Part shown: positions 7,424-16,235 of the stretch, piece after piece
Numbering within the stretch: position 1 is the stretch's first letter
Layout: every line of letters begins with the position of its first letter
Assembly (NCBI GenBank): GCA_947447835.1
Contig: CANFLP010000020.1
Coordinates: 1-21,396 of the forward strand
Direction: 5' to 3'
Source of the DNA: Bacteroidota bacterium
GTDB taxonomy: Bacteria; Bacteroidota; Bacteroidia; Chitinophagales; Chitinophagaceae
Length of the DNA: 21,396 nt
The notes under the pieces: model-generated
Database searches by the model: none
What the model was told of the DNA's origin: nothing
What the model saw: the letters and a program-made list of their open reading frames with translations, nothing else
Made by a program: the position numbers and the translations under genes

Positions 7424-8521
7424 ATGAAAATAACGAAGACAGAGATTTACATGTTTAAAATCCCAATGGTGCCCTTTACCATTGCCACTGGAACCATGCA
7501 TTTTGCGCAAAACGTATTAATAAGAGTATACACAGACGAAGGTATTATTGGCCTTGGAGAATGTTCGGCGTTTCCTATGATTGTTGGAGAAACACAAACC
7601 AGTTGTTATAACCACGCCAAAGATTTTGCTACTTTTTGGAAGGGGAAAAACCCACTAGAAATTAAAGAAAGACTTGCAGAAATTGATACTATCATAGCCG
7701 GCAATTATACAATCAAAAGTGCTTTTGACATTGCATTATACGATATAGCCGCAAAAGCCGCTAATCTTCCCTTATACGCATTTTTAGGAGGCAAGCAAAA
7801 AGCCATTGAGTCCGATTTAACAATTGGTATTGGCGCTCCTAACGATATGGCTGCACAGGCAATTGATTTTAAGGAAAAAGGAGTAAGTATGATTAAAGTG
7901 AAATTAGGAAAGGACCCTAAAACGGATATGGAGCGAATTGAAAAAATAAGAAATGCCATAGGTACTGACATTAAAATAAGAATTGATGCGAATCAGGGTT
8001 GGTCTAAGGAAGATGCGCTTCCTGTACTTCAAGGCCTTGCCCAATTTGATATAGAATTTTGCGAGCAACCTATGCATAAATATTATGATGATTTCTTACC
8101 TGCATTGTGTGCAGCTTCTCCAATTCCAATAATGGCAGATGAATCGGTATTTACACATCATGACGCAAGAAAATTAATTGCCAATAAAGCTTGTCATTTA
8201 ATTAATATTAAGTTTTCAAAAAGCGGTGGCATTCAAGAAGCTATAAAAATACAAGATATCGCTGGCAAAAATAATATGGCCTGCATGATGGGTGGCATGT
8301 TAGAAAGTAGACTTGCACTAAGTGCTAAAATGCATTTTGCAATGGCACACGACAATGTAAAATACTATGACATGGATACTTGTTTATTGGGTCATTTAGA
8401 GGACCCAATTATTGGAGGAGTACAATTTAATGGCATGCATCTGAGCATTGGTGAAACACCAGGACACGGCGCAGACGTTGACCAGGCTTACCTTTCAAAA
8501 CTAGAACACTGCGTTGTTTAA
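7424..8521 (+). CDS. dipeptide epimerase (enolase superfamily, L-Ala-D/L-Glu epimerase type)
   Basis: Members invert the alpha-carbon of dipeptides such as L-Ala-D-Glu from peptidoglycan turnover, in the cytoplasm. The 365-residue protein has the enolase-superfamily capping domain (about 1-125) and barrel. The catalytic set is complete: base pair Lys158-x-Lys160 and Lys263, metal ligands Asp188, Glu214 and Asp239. Asp316-x-Asp318 (YDMDTC) matches the D-x-D motif that in Ala-Glu epimerases holds the dipeptide ammonium group. The spacing Lys263 to Asp316 is 53, the same as recalled for the Bacillus enzyme. This favours a dipeptide epimerase over muconate cycloisomerase or o-succinylbenzoate synthase; the exact dipeptide is uncertain because Bacteroidota members vary. 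Followed 32 nt later by a thioesterase gene. Confidence 0.88.
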   Translation: MKITKTEIYMFKIPMVPFTIATGTMHFAQNVLIRVYTDEGIIGLGECSAFPMIVGETQTSCYNHAKDFATFWKGKNPLEIKERLAEIDTIIAGNYTIKSAFDIALYDIAAKAANLPLYAFLGGKQKAIESDLTIGIGAPNDMAAQAIDFKEKGVSMIKVKLGKDPKTDMERIEKIRNAIGTDIKIRIDANQGWSKEDALPVLQGLAQFDIEFCEQPMHKYYDDFLPALCAASPIPIMADESVFTHHDARKLIANKACHLINIKFSKSGGIQEAIKIQDIAGKNNMACMMGGMLESRLALSAKMHFAMAHDNVKYYDMDTCLLGHLEDPIIGGVQFNGMHLSIGETPGHGADVDQAYLSKLEHCVV

Positions 8522-8528
8522 CTATTTG

Positions 8529-8536
8529 TATCTTTA
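8529..8536 (+). promoter_or_regulatory. possible -7 promoter box of the thioesterase gene
   Basis: TATCTTTA, one mismatch to TAnnTTTG, 17 nt before the ATG at 8554 and just after the epimerase stop. The thioesterase may have its own promoter here or be read through from the epimerase gene. Confidence 0.3.
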
Positions 8537-8553
8537 ATACATAATTACAAAGT

Positions 8554-9069
8554 ATGGAAGCAAGAAAAGCAAGCAACTCTTTTACCACCATGAACGAATT
8601 AGTGTTACCCAATGACACAAACACGTTTGGTGATTTAATGGGAGGTAAACTAATGTATTGGATGGATATTGCCGCCTACCTATCTGCAGCAAAGCATTGT
8701 AATTCTGCAGCAATGACTGCCTCAGTTGACAATATAAGTTTTAAGACTCCTATTAAATTAGGTAATGTAATATGTATTGAAGCTATTGTGACCCGCGCAT
8801 TTAATACTTCAATGGAAATACATTTGAAAGTCTGGAATCAAAATATGATTACACAAACAAGAGTATTAAGCAATGAGGCTTTTTTTACATTTGTTGCATT
8901 AGATGAAAATAAAAGGCCTAAAAAAGTTCCTGAAATAATTGCAGAGTCAGAGGAAGAAATTAAATATTATGAAGGTGCTTTAAGAAGAAGACAAATGAGA
9001 TTGATTTTGTCAGGAAAAATGAAGCCAGATGATGCACTTGAATTAAAAGCTTTTTTCACACAAGACTAA
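8554..9069 (+). CDS. acyl-CoA thioesterase (hotdog fold, YciA/BACH type)
   Basis: Hydrolyses acyl-CoA to free fatty acid and CoA in the cytoplasm. The 171-residue protein is a single hotdog domain (about 7-130) with the family signature PNDTNTFGDLMGGKLMYWMD (19-38): the Asn-x-x-x-x-x-Gly segment and the central helix with the expected acid at Asp38. ASVDNISFKTPIKLGN (56-71) fits the following strand. The C-terminal helical tail (about 135-171) is rich in Arg, Glu and Lys. The natural acyl chain cannot be read from sequence. It converges on the PlsC-type acyltransferase gene. Confidence 0.88.
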   Translation: MEARKASNSFTTMNELVLPNDTNTFGDLMGGKLMYWMDIAAYLSAAKHCNSAAMTASVDNISFKTPIKLGNVICIEAIVTRAFNTSMEIHLKVWNQNMITQTRVLSNEAFFTFVALDENKRPKKVPEIIAESEEEIKYYEGALRRRQMRLILSGKMKPDDALELKAFFTQD

Positions 9070-9098
9070 TAAACTAACTATTTCCTAGTAAGCACAAT

Positions 9099-9869
9099 TT
9101 ATACCCCTGCATTTTCTTTTAATGCATGATGTTTGCCTTTAAGCATATAGTCTTTACTTTGTTCAATCGCTTCCATTACTTGTGCTAATATCACTTCTAC
9201 CGAAGCATTATAGTCTATATCCAGCGGGGCTTTGAATCTAATTGACAAAGGCGTTCCTACCTTTTTAAAGGTCAATCCTTTTTTTGTAAAGGCTCTCCAA
9301 AATCCATTTATAACTACCGGCACAACTAGCGGGCGATTATTTTTAATGATATGTGCTGTCCCTTTACGACCTGGCGCAAACGGCTTAGTAGTGCCTTGCG
9401 GAAAAGTAATTACCCAGCTTTTAGTTAAAGCTTGATCAATTTTCTGAGTATCTATTTCATCTCTATCTCTCTTTACATCCTGTCCTTCTGCCCTCCATGT
9501 TCTCTTCACTGTCAACGCCCCGCCAAGTTTGAAAAACCTAGTTAACCAACTGCTATTCATGGTTTCTTCAGCAGCAACAAAATACATGTTTGTAAATGGA
9601 TTCAATAAATAATATGGGATACCTAGCTTATTAAACTTGCGCCATTTTACTGCACAAAAAATATGAACAAATGCAATAACGTCTCCAAAATAGGTCTGAT
9701 GATTGCTAACAAATAATACATTCTTTTTGGGCAAATTTTCCAAATTTTCAGAGCCCTCAATGGTCACTTTATTAAACAAAGCAAGTCCTGGATATGTAAA
9801 CAAACCTACTATCCCGTATATTAAAGAACGGAAAATACGTATATGTTTTAATCGATCCAATAATGACAT
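9099..9869 (-). CDS. PlsC-type lysophospholipid acyltransferase with variant motifs
   Basis: Expected to move an acyl chain onto a lysophosphatidate-like acceptor at the inner membrane. The 256-residue protein has an N-terminal hydrophobic stretch (about 14-32) and an acyltransferase domain. Block I reads SNHQTYFGD (55-63), so His57 and Asp63 are separated by five residues rather than the usual four of HX4D. Block III reads FPQGTTK instead of FPEGTRS, losing the usual acidic and basic residues. Block IV-like VVPVVINGFWRAF follows. Because these are regular changes in otherwise well-preserved motifs, the gene looks functional but may use a different acceptor. It diverges from the HAD gene with 54 nt between them. 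A TATCTTGC sequence upstream on the minus strand could be its -7 box. Confidence 0.82.
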   Translation of the reverse strand: MSLLDRLKHIRIFRSLIYGIVGLFTYPGLALFNKVTIEGSENLENLPKKNVLFVSNHQTYFGDVIAFVHIFCAVKWRKFNKLGIPYYLLNPFTNMYFVAAEETMNSSWLTRFFKLGGALTVKRTWRAEGQDVKRDRDEIDTQKIDQALTKSWVITFPQGTTKPFAPGRKGTAHIIKNNRPLVVPVVINGFWRAFTKKGLTFKKVGTPLSIRFKAPLDIDYNASVEVILAQVMEAIEQSKDYMLKGKHHALKENAGV

Positions 9870-9911
9870 CGTTTAGCAAATTGTTAGAGACGCAAGATAC
9901 TACAAATATTG

Positions 9912-9919
9912 TATCTTTA
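9912..9919 (+). promoter_or_regulatory. -7 promoter box of the HAD phosphatase gene, 4 nt from the ATG
   Basis: TATCTTTA, one mismatch to TAnnTTTG, ending exactly 4 nt before the ATG at 9924. It would drive the HAD - polyprenyl synthase - recJ group. Confidence 0.45.
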
Positions 9920-9923
9920 GGCA

Positions 9924-10586
9924 ATGAAAAAGTCTGCCGTTATCTTTGATATTGATGGGTTATTAATTAATAGCGAGCCCTTATGGAATAAGGCTGCTAC
10001 CGAAATTTTTCGTCAATATGGTATAACGCTAACCGAACAACAATATGCAACTACCACAGGCTTAAGATCCAAAGAGTTTGTAGCGTATTGGTTGCAACAA
10101 TTTAATGTGCCAATAAGCCAAAACGAAATTGCAGAGCGAAAAGTTATTGATTTAGCCTTACAACTCATTGATCAGGATGCCACATTAATGCCTGGCGTGG
10201 AACATGTATTTGAGTTTTTTTTACAGAGAGATTTTAAAATAGGTTTAGCTACTTCTTCACCAATGGAATTAATAGAATGGGTTAAAGATAAACTAGGCAT
10301 TAGAAGTTATATTCATGCAAGTTGTTCGGCGCAAAACTTGCCATTTGCCAAACCACACCCTCAAGTATATATGGACTGCGCCGCAGCAATGCACACTAAT
10401 CCATTGGCTTGTATTTGTTTTGAAGATTCCTTTTTCGGTATGATTGCAGCCAAGGCGGCAAGAATGACCTGCGTGGTGGTTCCCTCTGCCGAGCACATCA
10501 AGCTAGAGCACTGGGGTGCTGCCGATTTAAAATTATCCTCTTTACAAAACTTTGGTGCCCTGCATTTCAATATGCTCAATAATTAA
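9924..10586 (+). CDS. HAD-family sugar/hexitol phosphatase (HxpB/YniC-like)
   Basis: A 220-residue haloacid-dehalogenase phosphatase. Motif I is DIDGLLINSEPLW (9-21; nucleophile Asp9, acid/base Asp11), a helical cap follows (about 17-88), motif II is ATSS (Ser111), motif III KPHPQVYMDCAA (Lys143), and motif IV FEDSFFGMIAAKAARM (166-181; Glu167, Asp168). The KPHPQVYMDCAA and FEDSxxGMIAAKAARM stretches are very close to E. coli YniC/HxpB, which removes phosphate from hexitol phosphates and 2-deoxyglucose-6-phosphate; a beta-phosphoglucomutase-like role is less likely. Cytoplasmic. The next gene starts 18 nt after its stop, so the three plus-strand genes probably form an operon though their roles differ. 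Confidence 0.88.
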   Translation: MKKSAVIFDIDGLLINSEPLWNKAATEIFRQYGITLTEQQYATTTGLRSKEFVAYWLQQFNVPISQNEIAERKVIDLALQLIDQDATLMPGVEHVFEFFLQRDFKIGLATSSPMELIEWVKDKLGIRSYIHASCSAQNLPFAKPHPQVYMDCAAAMHTNPLACICFEDSFFGMIAAKAARMTCVVVPSAEHIKLEHWGAADLKLSSLQNFGALHFNMLNN

Positions 10587-10604
10587 AATTAAATTGCAGG
10601 CTAG

Positions 10605-11567
10605 ATGAAACTCGCAAAAGAAGTCATAGGTAAAGAGCTGGATTTGTTTGAACAACATTTTAAAGATGCTGTTAAAAGCAGAGTGTCCCTGCTTGACCGA
10701 ATCATGCAATACATCGTAAAGCGAAAGGGAAAGCAAATGCGTCCTATGTTTGTATTGTTGTCTGCAAAATTACATGGCGAAATTACCGACGCTTCTTATC
10801 GCGCTGCAAGTTTGGTTGAATTATTGCACACCGCAACTTTGGTTCATGACGATGTGGTAGATGATGCATTAGAACGAAGAGGAATGTTTTCGATTAATGC
10901 CTTATGGAAAAATAAGATTGCCGTTTTAGTGGGTGATTACTTATTATCCAAGGGTTTGTTACTTTCATTAGACAACAAGGATTTTGATATACTTACTATT
11001 TTATCTAGTGCAGTAAAAAAAATGAGCGAGGGTGAATTACTTCAAATAGAAAAAACAAGAAACCTAAACTTTGACGAATCGGTATACTACGAAATTATAA
11101 ATGGCAAAACAGCTAGCTTATTATCCTCAAGCTGTGGAGCAGGTGCGGCTTCTGTAACAAAAGACGAAAGCGTTATTCAAAAAATGCGTGACTTTGGCGA
11201 AATGGTAGGAATGGCATTCCAAATTAAAGACGACTTATTTGATTATGGCGATGCAGAAATTGGCAAGCCTACTGGCAACGATATTAAAGAGAAGAAATTA
11301 ACCCTACCCTTGATACATGTATTACAAAAGGTAGATTCTAGCTTAAAAAAGCAAATTATCAATATTGTAAAAAACAATAACAACGATAAGAAAAAAGTGA
11401 AGTTTGTAATTGACAATGTGATCCAATTTGGCGGCATTGAATATGCAACTTTGAAAATGAATGAATACCGCGACAAAGCACTTGAAATATTGAATTCTTT
11501 TCCAGCTAGTCCTGCAAGAGCGGCTTTGGAGGAACTTGTCCTTTACACAACCGACCGCGCATACTAA
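10605..11567 (+). CDS. long-chain trans-polyprenyl diphosphate synthase
   Basis: Elongates allylic diphosphate with isopentenyl diphosphate; in this type the product is usually the menaquinone/ubiquinone side chain. The 320-residue protein shows GKQMRP (42-47), the first Asp-rich motif DDVVD (82-86), the second DDLFD (209-213), GKT (167-169) and KPTGNDIKEKKLTLP (221-235). The fifth residue before the first Asp-rich motif is Ala77, small rather than aromatic, which in this family allows long chains such as hepta- or octaprenyl; the chain length is inference. Its stop overlaps the recJ start by one base (TAATG), indicating translational coupling. Confidence 0.93.
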   Translation: MKLAKEVIGKELDLFEQHFKDAVKSRVSLLDRIMQYIVKRKGKQMRPMFVLLSAKLHGEITDASYRAASLVELLHTATLVHDDVVDDALERRGMFSINALWKNKIAVLVGDYLLSKGLLLSLDNKDFDILTILSSAVKKMSEGELLQIEKTRNLNFDESVYYEIINGKTASLLSSSCGAGAASVTKDESVIQKMRDFGEMVGMAFQIKDDLFDYGDAEIGKPTGNDIKEKKLTLPLIHVLQKVDSSLKKQIINIVKNNNNDKKKVKFVIDNVIQFGGIEYATLKMNEYRDKALEILNSFPASPARAALEELVLYTTDRAY

Positions 11568-13270
11568 TGGAAAAAAGATGGAACCTAATATCAGCAGACC
11601 CTGCTAAAGTGCGCGTGTTACAAGATGCACTTAAAATTCATCCCATCTTATGTGAGTTATTGGTACAAAGAGGTATTAGTGATTTTGAAGAAGCTAAAAA
11701 GTTTTTTCGCCCAAGTCTAGATCATCTACATGACCCCTGGTTAATGAAGGATATGCGAAAAGCGGTTGATCGCATAAACATTGCGCTACAATCCAATCAA
11801 AAGATATTAGTATTTGGTGACTACGATGTAGATGGAACAACTTCTGTTGCTACTTTGTATCAGTTTTTGAAACAACTTTCTTCCAATATTGACTACTATA
11901 TTCCGCATAGATATAAAGAGGGGTATGGTGTTTCAAAAATAGGAATTGACTTTGCAAAAGAAAATGGATTTGATTTAATTATATCTGTTGACTGTGGTAT
12001 CAAATCTACAGACCTCATTGCCTATGCAAAAGAGCTAGGGATGGATTTCATTATTTGCGACCATCACTTACCCGACGCTATACTGCCCCCTGCTGTTGCT
12101 ATTTTAAATGCAAAGCAAGTGGACTGCACCTACCCCTACAAGGAGTTATGTGGTTGTGGTGTAGTGTTTAAACTAATAACTGCTTTAGCACAGGAGCATA
12201 ATATGCCTGCGTCATCCTATTTGCAATACCTTGACTTAGTAGCAACAGCCATTGCAGCCGACATTGTTCCTATCACTGACGAAAATAGAACCCTGGCTTT
12301 CTTTGGTGTTCAAAAAGTAAATGAAAATCCTTCACCAGGATTAAAAGCGCTTATGGAATTGGCCAAACAAACAGGCCCAATGCGTATTACTAATTTAGTG
12401 TTTGCTGTCGCACCTCGTATTAATGCAGCAGGAAGAATGGACGATGCTAAAAAAGCAGTGCAATTATTTATTGAACAAGACCATGATAAAGCTTTAGCAT
12501 TTGGATCTATATTACAACAAGATAATTTAGATCGTCGCGAAGCAGATACGACAATTACAGAAGAAGCATTAGAACAAATAGAAAAAGACCCTTTGCACCA
12601 CACCAGAAAGTCCTCAGTGGTTTTTCAATCACATTGGCATAAAGGTGTAGTTGGAATTGTGGCAAGCCGATTGATTGAAAAACATTACAAGCCAACTATT
12701 GTCTTAACACAAAGTGGTGAAGTTATTACAGGTAGCGCGAGAAGCGTGAATGGGTTTAACTTATATGAGGCATTACACGCTTGTCGTGAGCACTTACTAG
12801 GATATGGCGGACACTTTGCTGCCGCAGGAATGACAATGGCCGTAGATGCGCTAGAAGGTTTCAAGACCGCATTTGAAGAAGCGGTAGCATCTCGAATTAC
12901 CGAAGCGCAGTTGACACCAGAAATATCCATTAATGCTGATTTGCCTTTAGATGACATTAGTATGCAATTTTTTCAGATTATTTCGCAGATGGAACCATTT
13001 GGACCAGACAACATGCGTCCCATATTCATAGCCAAACAAGTTTACGATACAGGATATACCAAATTAGTAAAGGAGCAGCATATTAGCTTTAATGTAACCC
13101 AGGGCAAAACGAATGTGCGTGGCATTGGATACAATATGCCTGACCATATCAAATTAATTAAATCAGGTAAGCCATTTGATTTGGTGTTCCAATTACAGTT
13201 AAATGAATGGCAGGGAAATCAATCCGTGCAAATGCAAGTGATTGATGTAAAGCCATCAGAGACAATTTAA
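11567..13270 (+). CDS. recJ: single-stranded-DNA-specific exonuclease RecJ
   Basis: A 5'-3' single-strand DNA exonuclease used in recombination and mismatch/base-excision repair in the cytoplasm. The 567-residue length is near E. coli RecJ (577). The DHH core shows motif I FGDYDVDGTTS (83-93), DCG (142-144), CDHHLPD (164-170) with the family DHH, and the later AIAADIVP segment (near 230). The DHHA1 domain carries the GYGGHFAAAG signature (near 410), and the C-terminal part fits the OB-fold region. The ATG overlaps the polyprenyl synthase stop by one base. The gene ends before a hairpin terminator shared with htpG. Confidence 0.95.
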   Translation: MEKRWNLISADPAKVRVLQDALKIHPILCELLVQRGISDFEEAKKFFRPSLDHLHDPWLMKDMRKAVDRINIALQSNQKILVFGDYDVDGTTSVATLYQFLKQLSSNIDYYIPHRYKEGYGVSKIGIDFAKENGFDLIISVDCGIKSTDLIAYAKELGMDFIICDHHLPDAILPPAVAILNAKQVDCTYPYKELCGCGVVFKLITALAQEHNMPASSYLQYLDLVATAIAADIVPITDENRTLAFFGVQKVNENPSPGLKALMELAKQTGPMRITNLVFAVAPRINAAGRMDDAKKAVQLFIEQDHDKALAFGSILQQDNLDRREADTTITEEALEQIEKDPLHHTRKSSVVFQSHWHKGVVGIVASRLIEKHYKPTIVLTQSGEVITGSARSVNGFNLYEALHACREHLLGYGGHFAAAGMTMAVDALEGFKTAFEEAVASRITEAQLTPEISINADLPLDDISMQFFQIISQMEPFGPDNMRPIFIAKQVYDTGYTKLVKEQHISFNVTQGKTNVRGIGYNMPDHIKLIKSGKPFDLVFQLQLNEWQGNQSVQMQVIDVKPSETI

Positions 13271-13357
13271 AGATTTACAGAAACACTTGGCCATTTGTAA
13301 TTACTCAAGAGTATAGTTGTTAAAAACCGCAAAAAACAAAAACGATATTAACCCAAT

Positions 13358-13389
13358 AAAAAAGCGACCTCCATTGAGATCGCTTTTTT
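13358..13389. terminator. bidirectional rho-independent terminator between recJ and htpG
   Basis: Inverted repeat with arms at 13358-13371 and 13376-13389 and a 4-nt loop. The outer ends are a run of A on one side and T on the other, so it can stop transcripts in both directions. The single non-complementary position is a C-A mismatch in the plus-strand RNA but a U-G wobble in the minus-strand RNA, so the hairpin is stronger for htpG than for recJ. The rest of 13271-13417 shows nothing else. Confidence 0.85.
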
Positions 13390-13417
13390 ATTATAATGCT
13401 TAACTATTATGTAAATA

Positions 13418-15301
13418 TTATTTTAACAAATCAACACTGCGATTGATAAAGTTAGTTAGCTCCGCTCCATTTAATAATCCTTGGGACAATAAAGCCAAGT
13501 CTGCCAAATTTCGCGCTTGCTTTTGTTGTTTTTCTATGTCTGCCTCTTTTAACAAAGCTTGATATATTGGATGGTTGCCATTAATTGTCAAATGTACTTC
13601 GTCTGGCATTTGAGCATAGAATGCAGTCATTCCGCCACCACCCATGCTGGCCATATCTTTCATACGACGCATAAATTCAGGTCGTGTAGCAATAACAGGA
13701 GCTGCATCTGTACTTAAGCCTTTTACTTCTACTGTTAATGTGATTTCAGGCACTTGGAATTCAAACAATTTCTTTGCTTGTTCAACCTCTTCCTTACTTA
13801 ATACAGAATCTACATTTTCTTGCTTATCAATTAAGTTATCGACTACATCTGCATCTACACGTACAAACTGCACTCCTTCCCACTTCATTTCCACATTATT
13901 AATGAACGCAGCGTCTACCATGGTTTCTAATTTGACCACTTTGTAGCCTTTGCCTACCGCAGCTTGTATAAACGCATCTTGTTGAATAGGATTAGTAGTA
14001 TACAATAATACTTGTTTGCCATCCTTGTTCTTTTGTGTTGCTTCCGTTGCCGTTTTGTATTCGTCTATAGTATAGAACTTCCCTTTTTCAGCAGCGTCTT
14101 CTAAGATTAAGAATTTGTTCCCTTTCTCTAAGAATTTATCGTCTGTAATCATACCATATTTCACAAACAATCCTAAGCTCTCCCATTTTTCTTCGAAAGA
14201 CTTACGATCATTATTGAAAATTTCTTCTAATTTGTCCGCCACTTTCTTAGTAATATGAGCATTGATTTTCTTAACATTAGGGTCGCCTTGTAAATAACTA
14301 CGACTCACGTTTAATGGAATATCTGGACTATCAATTACACCATGCAACAACATTAAGAATTCAGGTACAATATCTTTTACTTCGTCTGTTACAAATACCT
14401 GATTACAATACAGCTGAATTTTATCTTTCTGTATTTCAAAACTTTGTTTGATTTTAGGGAAGTATAAAATACCAGTTAAATTAAATGGATAGTCAACATT
14501 TAAGTGAATCCAGAATAATGGAGTTTCTCCAAAAGGATATAATTCTTTGTAAAAGTTTTCGTAATCCTCCTTGGTTAATTCAGAAGGCTTACGCACCCAT
14601 AATGGATTGGTATTGTTGATTGGCTTATTTACATTAACGCTTTCATCTGTTGCACTCGCCACTTCTCCATCTTTTGCTTCTGCTTTTTCTGCATTGGCAT
14701 CCGTAAAATAAATTGCGACTGGCAAGAATTTACAAAAACGCTCTAAAATACCTTTAACACGATTCGCATCTAAAAATTCTGCGCTTTCTTCGTTAATATG
14801 TAAAACAATCTTAGTTCCTCTGTTACTATAATCAACCTCATATAACTCATATTCAGTACTTCCGTCACAACTCCAAAAAACACCTGGAGTTCCTGTATGA
14901 CTTTTTGAATAAATATCAACCTTTTCACTCACCATAAATGAGCTGTAAAATCCCAAACCAAAGTGACCGATAATACTTGCGTCTTTGTATTTTGTAACAA
15001 ATTCTTCGGCACCACTAAATGCCACCTGGTTAATATACTTGTCTACTTCTTCTCCTGACATACCCACGCCATTGTCAATAATAGAAATGGTCTTCTCCTT
15101 AGCATCCAAAACCACATCTACTCTTAATTCTCCTAATTCACCTTTCGCCTCCCCCTTGCTGTGTAATGTCTTTAATTTTTGAGAAGCATCTACTGCATTA
15201 CTCACTAATTCACGCAAGAAAATTTCATGATCACTATAAAGGAACTTTTTAATAATAGGAAAAATGTTCTCTGTCTGTACACGTATTTGACCTTTTTGCA
15301 T
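13418..15301 (-). CDS. htpG: molecular chaperone HtpG (Hsp90)
   Basis: ATP-dependent cytoplasmic Hsp90 chaperone. The 627-residue length matches bacterial HtpG (E. coli 624). The GHKL ATPase domain shows ELVSNAVDAS (31-40; Glu31, Asn35), DNGVGM (76-81), IGHFGLGFYSS (111-121) and the GTKIVLH segment. The middle domain contains LYCNQVFVTDEVKDIVPEF and the SPDIPLNVSRSYLQ segment; the dimerisation domain follows. No MEEVD tail, as expected for bacteria. A charged Ala/Glu/Lys-rich stretch of about 25 residues (near 204-230) sits between the N and middle domains and appears longer than in E. coli, recalling the eukaryotic charged linker. A possible promoter upstream is TTG-N18-TACCCTTA, weak. Confidence 0.97.
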   Translation of the reverse strand: MQKGQIRVQTENIFPIIKKFLYSDHEIFLRELVSNAVDASQKLKTLHSKGEAKGELGELRVDVVLDAKEKTISIIDNGVGMSGEEVDKYINQVAFSGAEEFVTKYKDASIIGHFGLGFYSSFMVSEKVDIYSKSHTGTPGVFWSCDGSTEYELYEVDYSNRGTKIVLHINEESAEFLDANRVKGILERFCKFLPVAIYFTDANAEKAEAKDGEVASATDESVNVNKPINNTNPLWVRKPSELTKEDYENFYKELYPFGETPLFWIHLNVDYPFNLTGILYFPKIKQSFEIQKDKIQLYCNQVFVTDEVKDIVPEFLMLLHGVIDSPDIPLNVSRSYLQGDPNVKKINAHITKKVADKLEEIFNNDRKSFEEKWESLGLFVKYGMITDDKFLEKGNKFLILEDAAEKGKFYTIDEYKTATEATQKNKDGKQVLLYTTNPIQQDAFIQAAVGKGYKVVKLETMVDAAFINNVEMKWEGVQFVRVDADVVDNLIDKQENVDSVLSKEEVEQAKKLFEFQVPEITLTVEVKGLSTDAAPVIATRPEFMRRMKDMASMGGGGMTAFYAQMPDEVHLTINGNHPIYQALLKEADIEKQQKQARNLADLALLSQGLLNGAELTNFINRSVDLLK

Positions 15302-15368
15302 AATTGTATTCGTTTGAACTTATTATTACAATAAGGGTACCAAATTAAGCATACTGACAAGCTGACAA

Positions 15369-16229
15369 CTAATTAGACAATTTAGAGCCATTTTGGGGTA
15401 AATTTTGCAGCCAAGCGGCCCCTGTGCAGCGCCTCCCGGTTAACAAAATGTCATTTGTGTCTCTTAATAACAATTGTTTCTCAGTATTAAATACAGAATA
15501 AACGCCAATTACAATCCCATTCCCGGGCTGAGTCTTGGCACCGGCAAAATCGGCATACCCGCTGGTCCTTAAATAGATAGTGCCTCCAGTACAGAACTTT
15601 AGACTTCTACTCACCCCGATTTTGTTTTTCTTGTCTGCATAAGTTTGTCCCGTATCGGCTGCACTAAATTCTACAGCATTTATTTGAATTAACCTGCCCT
15701 GCAAACTATCTCCTAAATTTTTATACCCAACTACCAAAGGAGTAATAGGCGCATTATCATTTACTATCTTAATATATTTAGAAAATAATGGAGATGGAAT
15801 TCCAGAAGTCACTAAGCTCCCGCTGCTCGTATCAACGGCCCCAACTAATTGCACCATTCTTCGATAGTCAGACAAAAACAAGTTTTGAGTATTAATACGA
15901 ATCAAAGCTCCAACTGGATAGGTTTGATATAATGCCTGTCCATCTAACTGAACAATGATCCCGCCTGTAATATCTTGAACACTAATGGACTTGTATAAAT
16001 TATCATGTTCATCGTTGGCCACTACTGTGCCTTCAATAACCAATGGCTGACCAATAAATTCTACCATTCCCATATTGTGTAATTTTCTAAAATTTTTTAT
16101 AGAAATAATGGAGTCCCCAAAGCGAATATTATAAGATGCATTAGCTGATTGTTTAAAACAGGCCGATACGATAAGCATGTAAAAAGCCAACATGCACAAT
16201 AACGCCAGCCAATAAGATTTGTTTTTCAT
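15369..16229 (-). CDS. DUF5689-domain lipoprotein
   Basis: A 286-residue surface or periplasmic lipoprotein: signal peptide with a hydrophobic core at 6-20 and lipobox VSAC (Cys24). The body contains VEFIGQPLVIEGTVVANDEH (about 56-75), SISVQDITGGIIVQLDG (82-98) and later QGRLIQINAVEF, the pattern of repeated OB-like strands found in DUF5689 proteins of Bacteroidota, a family that I associate with secreted nucleases. No catalytic motif is visible, so a binding or accessory role is more likely than enzymatic. Its ATG follows the stop of the outer-membrane barrel gene by 6 nt, indicating one transcript, and a secreted nuclease-fold enzyme is encoded divergently. The DUF5689 assignment is from memory of the family's look and is fairly confident; function is unknown. 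Confidence 0.75.
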   Translation of the reverse strand: MKNKSYWLALLCMLAFYMLIVSACFKQSANASYNIRFGDSIISIKNFRKLHNMGMVEFIGQPLVIEGTVVANDEHDNLYKSISVQDITGGIIVQLDGQALYQTYPVGALIRINTQNLFLSDYRRMVQLVGAVDTSSGSLVTSGIPSPLFSKYIKIVNDNAPITPLVVGYKNLGDSLQGRLIQINAVEFSAADTGQTYADKKNKIGVSRSLKFCTGGTIYLRTSGYADFAGAKTQPGNGIVIGVYSVFNTEKQLLLRDTNDILLTGRRCTGAAWLQNLPQNGSKLSN

Positions 16230-16235
16230 GAATGA

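Noticed and set aside
7705..7971. Open frame on the minus strand, 88 codons, hydrophobic in places
   Set aside because: Antisense to the catalytic core of the dipeptide epimerase; hydrophobicity is a reflection of the sense codons.
9110..9127. GCATT/AATGC hairpin considered as a terminator between the thioesterase and acyltransferase genes
   Set aside because: Only 5 bp, lies inside the acyltransferase coding end and has no following T-run in the right place.
10590..10597. TAAATTGC before the polyprenyl synthase considered as a promoter
   Set aside because: The gene follows the HAD stop by 18 nt and is more simply co-transcribed; the box match is poor.
12310..12603. Open frame on the minus strand, 97 codons, Ser/Cys-rich
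   Set aside because: Antisense shadow inside recJ; Ser/Cys/Ala-rich composition is the typical reverse-complement artefact.
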